The notes below the pieces were generated by a model that did not search any database, was not told where the DNA came from, and was given only the letters and a program-made list of their open reading frames with translations. From contig JAEEQE010000006.1 of NCBI GenBank assembly GCA_016285145.1, forward strand, positions 1-64,000: a DNA stretch of 64,000 nucleotides. The letters run 5' to 3'. Every line of letters begins with the position of its first letter. Position 1 is the first letter of the stretch. Shown one piece after another: positions 20,101 to 26,614 of the stretch. Made by a program: the position numbers and the translations under genes. Source of the DNA: Bacteroidales bacterium. Its GTDB lineage: Bacteria > Bacteroidota > Bacteroidia > Bacteroidales > WCHB1-69.

Positions 20101-23100
20101 CGGCAACTGGCGCGTGGATGACGTGGACATCTACTATTCCACCCCCTGTGCCACTCCGACACAGCTGACCGTCCTCAGCACTACGGACCAGACGGCTTCC
20201 CTCTATTGGCACAATGACCCGAATATGATCTCCTGCGATCTGATGTATAAATCCAAATTCGACAGAGACTGGACCATCATTTCCAACATCACTGACAGTC
20301 TTTATACACTTACCGGGCTGGTTTTCAACACGCAATACACTGTTCAGGTGCGCACCACCTGCAGTACCGGCATTAGCCGTATCAGCAACTCCGTCACCTT
20401 TACAACCCCTTGCGGCCTCATCACTAATCTGCCTTACAACCACAACTTTGACAGCGATGTCACCGATGATGCCCCCAACTGCTGGACTACGAATACCACA
20501 GGTACCAGCACCTCCTACATACCAACTGTGAAGACCAACTATCACCATTCAGGAAGCAAAGCGTTGTATTTGCGTAAAGGCTCCAATAACAACAATATCG
20601 GCTGGGCCGTACTACCGGAGTTAGACACCACCCTCAACGTTTCCGACCTGCAAGTCTCCTTCTACCATCTGATGCCGAATGGGACCAATTACAATCTGAT
20701 GATTGGCACGATGTCCGACCCCGATGATTTCGACACGTTCACGCCGTGGGATACCGCCGCATGGCCGCATTATGGCGAATGGCAGTATCACATCACCCGC
20801 TTCAACGGGAACACGACCGGTGACGGCTACATTGCCTTTGCCGCCGGACCTTACAACTCTTCCATGATGTATATAGATGATATTTTGGTGGAACGTATCC
20901 CCACCTGCTTCAAACCGCTAGCTGTCAAAATCGCCGACATGGGCAACACCTGGTTTGACGTGAGCTGGACCCGAGGCGGCAACGAACAGCAGTGGAAGGT
21001 GGCGTTCAAAGCTCAAAACGATTTGGTGTGGTCATACATCACCGTCAACGACACCGTCTGCCACGTTACGGGCCTGACAAGCGGTACTAAATACATTTAC
21101 AAGGTCTGTTCAGTATGCTCCCCCACCGATGAGAGCGAGTATTCCGATGAGCAAACCACCACCACCTACTGCGATCCCATCTCCCAACTTCCTTACATTG
21201 AAAACTTTGACACCTACGGAACCACCGGCTCGCCATTCCCCACCTGCTGGATCCGGAACAACACCGTCAACTTGTCCACCAAACCGTACATTTCCACCTC
21301 TCACTTTTCCAGTCCGGGAGGTTTGTATATAACGGTAAACACGAACCAACATGTTATTGTTTGCCCGCCAGCGCTGGATTCCACCATCAATATGAATGAT
21401 GTGAAAGTCTCTTTTAAAATGAGAGAGAGTTTCTATTCAAACTTCTACCTTATTTTCGGCATCACCGAAAATCCGCAGAATCTGAGTGCTTTTGTGCCCC
21501 TTGACACGATTTATCCCATGTATGGCACTTCGGACAACTGGTCGGATGTGGTGTTGTATCTCTCCGACTACAACTTGCCGGCTGGCCGGTACATTGCCCT
21601 GAAGAAAACGTTCGTCTCCAGCGGCACGAACAGCAGCTATGTGTATATCGACAACTTCTCCATCAACACCACGGTCTGTTCGGCTCCGCAAAACATAGCC
21701 GTCACCAATGTGGGTTCCGACTGGAGCGATGTTTCCTGGCCAGCGACCCCGTTAGTGCAGGAGTGGGAGTATGTGTATGGTCCTGTCGGCTTCGATCCCG
21801 AAGATTCCGTTCCGCACATCATCGACACCAACATCGCACACATTGCGGGTATTGGCGGCGATGTCCATTACGAATTCTACGTGCGCAACATCTGCCCGAA
21901 TGGCGATCCCTCCGACTGGTCTCTGTCCACCCTCCTTTACACGAGCTGCCAGCCCGTCACGTCCATTCCCTACTATGAGGATTTCGACAGCTATGGCACA
22001 CGTCCCACCTACAACCATTCTGTATTCCCGAACTGCTGGACCAAGACTGGCAACGCCAACACGCACTTGTCCGACTTGAGCCTGCAATACTATTACAGCT
22101 GGCCGGGGGCCATGGCCATCAGACGCACGTTTGACAAATATGTTTACCTGTCTCTGCCGGAAATCACCGACACCATCGCCTACCTGCAGCTTTCCTTCCT
22201 CGGAAAATTCAATACGGCGGACGGCTTCGTGGATATCGGTGTGATGACTAACCCGATGGATACGAGCACCTTCACGTTAGTGGAGTCTGTCCACGCCCGC
22301 TCCACGGTCTGGAACGAGTTCACCGTGCCGTTGACCTCATATGTTGGCACCGGTCACTACATCACATTCCGCTCCAAGGGATCTCCCGGCTATGACTTCT
22401 ATATCGATAACCTGTTGGTGGACAATGCACCTGTGTGCGTGAAGCCGGTGAACCCCTCCATTTCCAATATCCAGCTCCACTCCGTGCAGATGGGCTGGAC
22501 ACCGGGCCGTTTGGAGACCAGCTGGCAGGTTGCCTATGGTCCGCAGGGATTCCATCCCGATGCGCCGGGCACCAGCACGTACGTCACCACAACGGAGAAT
22601 CCCGTCACCATCACGGGCCTCGCCGACGGCACTTTCTATGACATATACGTGCGTTCCGCCTGCGCCGACAGCGTGTATAGCGAGTGGTCGTCCGTGAACT
22701 CCTTCCGCACCCGTTGCGTCTCCATTGACTCCGTACCCTACTACGAGAGCTTTGACAGTTACGGCACCGGAAGCAACTACAACTACGTGAACACCTACCC
22801 CACCTGTTGGGACAAGATGACCAACAGCTCGCGAGAGAACAACCACATCAACTGGTACCCGTACCTCAGCACGTTCACCCATGCCGATGGCAACGCCTCC
22901 TTGTATTTCTACACGACTGGTGGCCAATATTGCATCGGTTCCATGCCACCTGTGGGCGACAACCTCTCCATAGACAGTCTGCAGGTTATTTTCAAAATCA
23001 AGGGCAGCAGCAACACAGGCTCTTTCCAAGTAGGTGTGATGACCAACCCAGAAGACACGAGCACCTTCACCCTTGTGCAGACCGTAACGATGAGCGGAAA

Positions 23101-24580
23101 CGGATGGAATGAAATCACCGTCCCGTTCAACAACTATACCGGCACTGGCAAATATATCGCCTTCAAGATGGTGAATACCTCCTCTGGCAGCAGCAACTAC
23201 TTCTCTTGTTTCATCGACGCCCTCTCACTGGTACGCATTCCCACCTGTATTGAGCCGCTATTCATCGAATCTATCGGACAAACAGAAGGCAGTATCACAC
23301 TGTCATGGTTTGATACCGTAAGCACACAGGACCACTGGCAGATAGCCTACGGACCGAGCGGCTTCGACCTGGATATGGCCCCCAATCTCATCATTGCGGA
23401 CACCGTGCCCTTCACCATCACCGGCTTGGCGGAAGGCGTGGACTACGATTTCTACCTGAGAACTTATTGCTCGGCTGACGACCAAAGTTTCTGGATGGCG
23501 CCCATCACCGTGCGTACCGCCTGCTCTTCTGCCAAACCGCTGCCTTACATTGAGAATTTCGATTCATACCAAGGCACCAGCTTGAACAGCGACGGCACCG
23601 TTCCCGGTTGCTGGTTCGCCTATAAGACGAACAGCACCCTCAAACTGCCTCATATCGTGAATCAGAACTTCAACTACACCTATCCGAATGCCCTGATGAT
23701 GACGGCCAATGTCAATGGCGCCAGCACATATGTCGTCCTGCCCGAATTCTTGGATTCCCTGAACCGTCTCAACATCACCTTCTGGAAGCGCATGTACAAT
23801 GTGGACAGCACCGCCATGTTGACGGTAGGTTACATGACGGACAACATGGACTATACCACCTTCGTGCCGTTGAAGACCGTCACCAATGTGCATGACATCA
23901 GCGGTGCCTTCGATACGGTCAAGTTCTACACCTTCCAGAATGTCCCGGCGCATGGCTATATCGCTTTCCGCTTCAGCACAAATTACCCCGGCCAATCGCA
24001 GTGCGGTATTGACAATGTTCTGGTCACCAATACCGATGTGATTGACTGTCAAACTCCCACCAATCTGACCGTCACCAATATCGGATACACCTCTGCCACC
24101 TTTAGCTGGACACCCGGCGGCGACGAAGACTATTGGTATCTTGAAATCTGGCCGGCGGAAGATCCGGATCCCATCATTTCCGGCATCGGCACGAGTTATA
24201 CCTCCATTAATCTGAACAATCTGGCGACAAACACCGAATATGTCGTACGTGTGAAGGCCCTCTGCTACGGACAATGGGAGAGCGATCCCACCGACACCAT
24301 CCATTTCCGCACCCTCAGCGATGACACGTTAGGTGTTGCCGGTTTTGCAAGATTCATTTCCTTGTATCCCAACCCGACCAACGGCCAATTCACCATTCAC
24401 AACAGCCAATCCACCATTCACAACGTGGATGTTTATGACGTGTATGGCAAGCTATTGAAATCGGTGGAAGTGAATAGTGACCAGACCCGCCTCGACATGA
24501 CGCCTTATGCCGACGGCATCTATTTCATCCGCATTGAAACCGAAAAGGGCATTGTAACGAAGCGGTTAGTGAAGAAATAA
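17138..24580 (+). CDS. Giant T9SS-secreted repeat protein: eight choice-of-anchor-J/FnIII units, 2480 aa
   Basis: A signal peptide (residues 1-20) leads into an FnIII-like segment (CDAPTNVTVTGTSDHSTHIT) and one unique beta-rich domain up to about 300. Eight repeats of about 255 residues follow. Each opens with a [LIV]PY..(N/E/S)F(D/E) motif, near residues 332, 582, 851, 1098, 1351, 1610, 1866 and 2135. Each looks like a cleaved-adhesin/choice-of-anchor-J jelly roll (about 170 aa) plus an FnIII domain (about 85 aa). The C-terminus from about 2405 is a T9SS type-A sorting tail (LYPNPTNGQFTI ... LVKK). It is probably exported across the outer membrane and surface-attached or released. No catalytic motif is seen; an adhesin or matrix role is likely. 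Confidence 0.9.
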   Translation: MKKHLVILTLLFSVCFGLKAQNCDAPTNVTVTGTSDHSTHITWNYPGSSSRLLLYNNANFINLPGEGYQGADVSSLYAGQSSLGKNATSPGFAIADDFTLTQDAQITSIDFFAYVENASITSSPITYVLVKFYNQLPVNSQTTPVWTSTQQAPISCDWTGAYRTEDIIYYTNHHLDNIRPIFQVKANVNASLPAGHYWVSVSFVGANTNEVYGIPLVDANHVTTGDALTFNSTDGTWGPWTDDASHEQMGMPMRIFGYFANDGLTGFNVYRNGTQVNTQLVETPYYDDVDTSMTALTQYCYTVKAVYSSCTSPASASGCGSTTADPCFVSTLPYTENFDDYGYGDNVFPNCWRGLTSFLGSVNLPCIQPPTAATSYALRLYASSVEQNYAVAPKINTQDVQLSDIVMYFKAYKTSGNASAQLVVGSVTDPDDYFSFSPIDTITPSATGVFEDFYYELSQYTGLSDYIAFRALNAPIFIDEFNFLPVACMHPSNLSIAEVGSDYVTIGWHAFQGTAPFTVQYKQSSEGGWNTVTGVLDTTFTIYGLSVLENYSFDVIVRSECATADNSISKTFTFSTTCQVSSVPYMENFDDFYAPANAGFVVPDCWSKANSGGDNYGYPYVGTSGQANSYSLRRNLCFQSKPIGQTGQGNNFAVLPTLDAPLSTLTLRFYCYTSLADNLSTMAVGIVTNITDKTSIMNSFTPIDTVHFLKGGHFYEVPLSNYYGTGHLALVGLKIDSLTNNFCVDNVEVYPSTYTCYHPENIRYVGGTPTSIKVCWTPWNTASTSYTLAYKSVDDYVWTEIPNLTDTFYNVIGLLDGTQYEFKVKAHCQGGSSAYSFAEKFKTRCFNSVFIPYSNDFEGDNPLECWSIISKLYTAPGINSTSSQSHSTSHNLNIPCNYTWVATPAIAAPIQDLTMSFYAARSSSASYCGDLEIGVSNDPMDTSDFEWVSTINVAATNTYYLEEVNFSGVSNMGTNKYIVFRIRHAAASGNWRVDDVDIYYSTPCATPTQLTVLSTTDQTASLYWHNDPNMISCDLMYKSKFDRDWTIISNITDSLYTLTGLVFNTQYTVQVRTTCSTGISRISNSVTFTTPCGLITNLPYNHNFDSDVTDDAPNCWTTNTTGTSTSYIPTVKTNYHHSGSKALYLRKGSNNNNIGWAVLPELDTTLNVSDLQVSFYHLMPNGTNYNLMIGTMSDPDDFDTFTPWDTAAWPHYGEWQYHITRFNGNTTGDGYIAFAAGPYNSSMMYIDDILVERIPTCFKPLAVKIADMGNTWFDVSWTRGGNEQQWKVAFKAQNDLVWSYITVNDTVCHVTGLTSGTKYIYKVCSVCSPTDESEYSDEQTTTTYCDPISQLPYIENFDTYGTTGSPFPTCWIRNNTVNLSTKPYISTSHFSSPGGLYITVNTNQHVIVCPPALDSTINMNDVKVSFKMRESFYSNFYLIFGITENPQNLSAFVPLDTIYPMYGTSDNWSDVVLYLSDYNLPAGRYIALKKTFVSSGTNSSYVYIDNFSINTTVCSAPQNIAVTNVGSDWSDVSWPATPLVQEWEYVYGPVGFDPEDSVPHIIDTNIAHIAGIGGDVHYEFYVRNICPNGDPSDWSLSTLLYTSCQPVTSIPYYEDFDSYGTRPTYNHSVFPNCWTKTGNANTHLSDLSLQYYYSWPGAMAIRRTFDKYVYLSLPEITDTIAYLQLSFLGKFNTADGFVDIGVMTNPMDTSTFTLVESVHARSTVWNEFTVPLTSYVGTGHYITFRSKGSPGYDFYIDNLLVDNAPVCVKPVNPSISNIQLHSVQMGWTPGRLETSWQVAYGPQGFHPDAPGTSTYVTTTENPVTITGLADGTFYDIYVRSACADSVYSEWSSVNSFRTRCVSIDSVPYYESFDSYGTGSNYNYVNTYPTCWDKMTNSSRENNHINWYPYLSTFTHADGNASLYFYTTGGQYCIGSMPPVGDNLSIDSLQVIFKIKGSSNTGSFQVGVMTNPEDTSTFTLVQTVTMSGNGWNEITVPFNNYTGTGKYIAFKMVNTSSGSSNYFSCFIDALSLVRIPTCIEPLFIESIGQTEGSITLSWFDTVSTQDHWQIAYGPSGFDLDMAPNLIIADTVPFTITGLAEGVDYDFYLRTYCSADDQSFWMAPITVRTACSSAKPLPYIENFDSYQGTSLNSDGTVPGCWFAYKTNSTLKLPHIVNQNFNYTYPNALMMTANVNGASTYVVLPEFLDSLNRLNITFWKRMYNVDSTAMLTVGYMTDNMDYTTFVPLKTVTNVHDISGAFDTVKFYTFQNVPAHGYIAFRFSTNYPGQSQCGIDNVLVTNTDVIDCQTPTNLTVTNIGYTSATFSWTPGGDEDYWYLEIWPAEDPDPIISGIGTSYTSINLNNLATNTEYVVRVKALCYGQWESDPTDTIHFRTLSDDTLGVAGFARFISLYPNPTNGQFTIHNSQSTIHNVDVYDVYGKLLKSVEVNSDQTRLDMTPYADGIYFIRIETEKGIVTKRLVKK

Positions 24581-24605
24581 GCAACACGCAAGAACAAAAA
24601 CAAAA

Positions 24606-24641
24606 GGAGTCGATGCTGGAAGGTGTCGGCTCCTTTTTTTT
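24606..24641 (+). terminator. Terminator of the 2480-aa gene
   Basis: GGAGTCGA pairs with TCGGCTCC (one G-T wobble) over a 12-base loop, followed by eight T residues. Confidence 0.8.
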
Positions 24642-24938
24642 GATGGGGGAGGGGGGGGAGAGTTGAGAGTTTAGAGATTAGAGTTGAGAGGATGTAGGGA
24701 GTTAAGGAGTTAAGACCAGTGATCAGTGAATAGTGAATAGTGACAAACGGTCAACCTTATTCAGGCATTAACACAAAAGCCAATGGCTAACGGCCAACGG
24801 CTAATAGCCAGAGACCAGTGATCAGTGATCAGTGATTAGTGATCAGAGAACCAAGAACTAAGAACTAAAAGCTAATGGCTAACGGCCAACGGCTAAAAGC
24901 TTAATTTCTTAACTACTTAACTTCTTAACTCAAAAAAA
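24642..24938. repeat. Intergenic stretch of degenerate short word repeats
   Basis: About 300 non-coding bases are built almost entirely from a few short words. A 23-base word beginning AATGGCTAACGGCCAACGGC occurs twice exactly, at 24782-24804 and 24874-24896. CAGTGATCAGTGA variants recur, as do AGAACTAAGAACTAA and AGAGTTGAGAGTTTAG. GAGTTAAGGAGTTAAG (24699-24714) has a 15/16 inverted partner at 24916-24931. Similar words occur at 29159-29240 and 48350-48400. No gene is visible. Confidence 0.85.
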
Positions 24939-24942
24939 TTCG

Positions 24943-24950
24943 TATCTTTA
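24943..24950 (+). promoter_or_regulatory. Promoter -7 element of cassette 1
   Basis: TATCTTTA followed by CCGCCG, one base off consensus. The same element and the same 35-base leader recur in front of the second cassette. Confidence 0.55.
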
Positions 24951-24985
24951 CCGCCGAAAAAATTTATCAACCTTAAAATTCAATC

Positions 24986-26599
24986 ATGAAGAAAAAGATC
25001 TTTATTTCTCTCGGTTTTTTAATGATGTCCATTCTCCCTGTTTTCGCGCAAAACAGCCATTGGGAGTATCAAGGTGTCCCTACCACAAGTGCTGTTACGG
25101 TAGTGCATTCGAACGGTGTTGCCTATTTGTTTCAATCGGACGGTGGGAACCTGTATGTTCAAGAATTGGATCCGAACACCATGCAATCGCTCCCTCCAAG
25201 TTCAAACAATGCAATGTCTTTGCCAATACTACCATTATATATTCAGGGTGCTTATGAGGATTTTAGTGGTAACATTGTTATTTACGGGAATTTAGGTCTC
25301 AATCCTGCGGCTGCCCAATATGATGTTAGTACTCATCAGATTATGAATGTTTTCTTAGATGCAAATCACACATACGACAGTTTTATTAATGGTTGTTCCG
25401 GAAATGATATTAATGGAATCATGGTCGATGTGTTCGTATTAGAGAATCAAGGAATTCTCATTGGTACAGATTGGAGCGGCAATGACTTTAATTCAACGGT
25501 GTCGAATCCTATTGGATACTTTTCGGATGTTCTTTGGGACCCTTTCAATTCGTGTTTTGCCGTGACTGGATACGGCGGTTCTAACATTGCAAATCCTCAA
25601 TTGTTTCTGATTGGTATGGAATATGATGTTTTTTCTGGTTTTCAAATTACAACCAATCCTCTTGCTTGGGATTTGTCAAATCAGACATTCTCTTTTGCGG
25701 AATATAGAACATGTTTGGAAATTCTTCCTAATGGGGATTTTGTTGTGGGCCAAAGTCTTAGAGAAGGACAATATGATTGGATATGGCTCACCACCACAAA
25801 TGGATATACGGGAACAATCAATTCTGCAGTTTTTCGGATGCCCTCCCATAAACTAATGGTATTGGATATGAAACACAATGAAGATATTGGCCAACTCGTC
25901 TTACTCGGAAAGATAGTTCATTCGTGTGGCACAATTCATTTTTTAGCACAAGTGGACCCCTATGCTCTGTCAAGCATGGTGGCGGCACAGGTGACGGGCA
26001 TCAAACCTCTCAATATTTGTCTGTTCAATCCCAGTGGTTTAAGTTCTAATGCTGTTGCATTACAGAAGTTGGAAATAAATCCTTATCCTTGTGCCAGAAT
26101 TCTCGCCACGGGCACTTATGCGAACAATGAAACATACGTAACAGAGACATACGACCTCGCAAATAGTTCTTGTGATTTGATTTTCTACCCATTAGATGTG
26201 CCCTTGATTCCGAATATTGGGAATGTGTCTTGTAATTTTTCTCAGATAAATCTCAATCCATTACCTGCACCGTTATTCCCGGCCTATCTTTATATATATG
26301 AAAATTGGTCTTGTCAGGACCCAATGCCCTGTTCGAAGCAGCTTCAGGAAAAATCGATTCTGCTACCATCAGACAGCGCAATAGTTGATTGGATGGAAAA
26401 CGGGCTACTGGAATTTTCAGGATTTACAGGAGAAATCACTTACAAGGTTTATAATATGTTAGGGGAATGTGTGGCGGTTGGGAATACAGTTAATGGGGCG
26501 AAAGGTTTGCTTCTTACTGCCAGAGGATTATACGTAATTACGGCAGAAGACCAATACGGTCATTCAGCCACAAAAAAATTCATCTATTTAAACAAATAG
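24986..26599 (+). CDS. Cassette protein A1: secreted protein of unknown family, 537 aa
   Basis: A signal peptide (MKKKIFISLGFLMMSILPVF then AQNS) is cleaved near residue 22. The mature part contains repeated short beta segments (VAYLFQSDGG, IVIYGNLG, SDVLWDPFNSCFAVTGYGG, LVLLGKIVHSCGTIHFLAQVDP) that look like blades of a beta-propeller, with several Cys that may pair. The end (ITYKVYNMLGECVAVGN ... TKKFIYLNK) resembles a T9SS type-A tail but lacks the YPNP opening. It is about half identical to A2 overall but nearly identical over the first 55 residues. The coding sequence is clearly AT-rich. Gene B1 follows after 15 bases, so the two are likely co-expressed. I do not recognise the family. 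Confidence 0.7.
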   Translation: MKKKIFISLGFLMMSILPVFAQNSHWEYQGVPTTSAVTVVHSNGVAYLFQSDGGNLYVQELDPNTMQSLPPSSNNAMSLPILPLYIQGAYEDFSGNIVIYGNLGLNPAAAQYDVSTHQIMNVFLDANHTYDSFINGCSGNDINGIMVDVFVLENQGILIGTDWSGNDFNSTVSNPIGYFSDVLWDPFNSCFAVTGYGGSNIANPQLFLIGMEYDVFSGFQITTNPLAWDLSNQTFSFAEYRTCLEILPNGDFVVGQSLREGQYDWIWLTTTNGYTGTINSAVFRMPSHKLMVLDMKHNEDIGQLVLLGKIVHSCGTIHFLAQVDPYALSSMVAAQVTGIKPLNICLFNPSGLSSNAVALQKLEINPYPCARILATGTYANNETYVTETYDLANSSCDLIFYPLDVPLIPNIGNVSCNFSQINLNPLPAPLFPAYLYIYENWSCQDPMPCSKQLQEKSILLPSDSAIVDWMENGLLEFSGFTGEITYKVYNMLGECVAVGNTVNGAKGLLLTARGLYVITAEDQYGHSATKKFIYLNK

Positions 26600-26614
26600 C
26601 TAATAAATAAAGCA

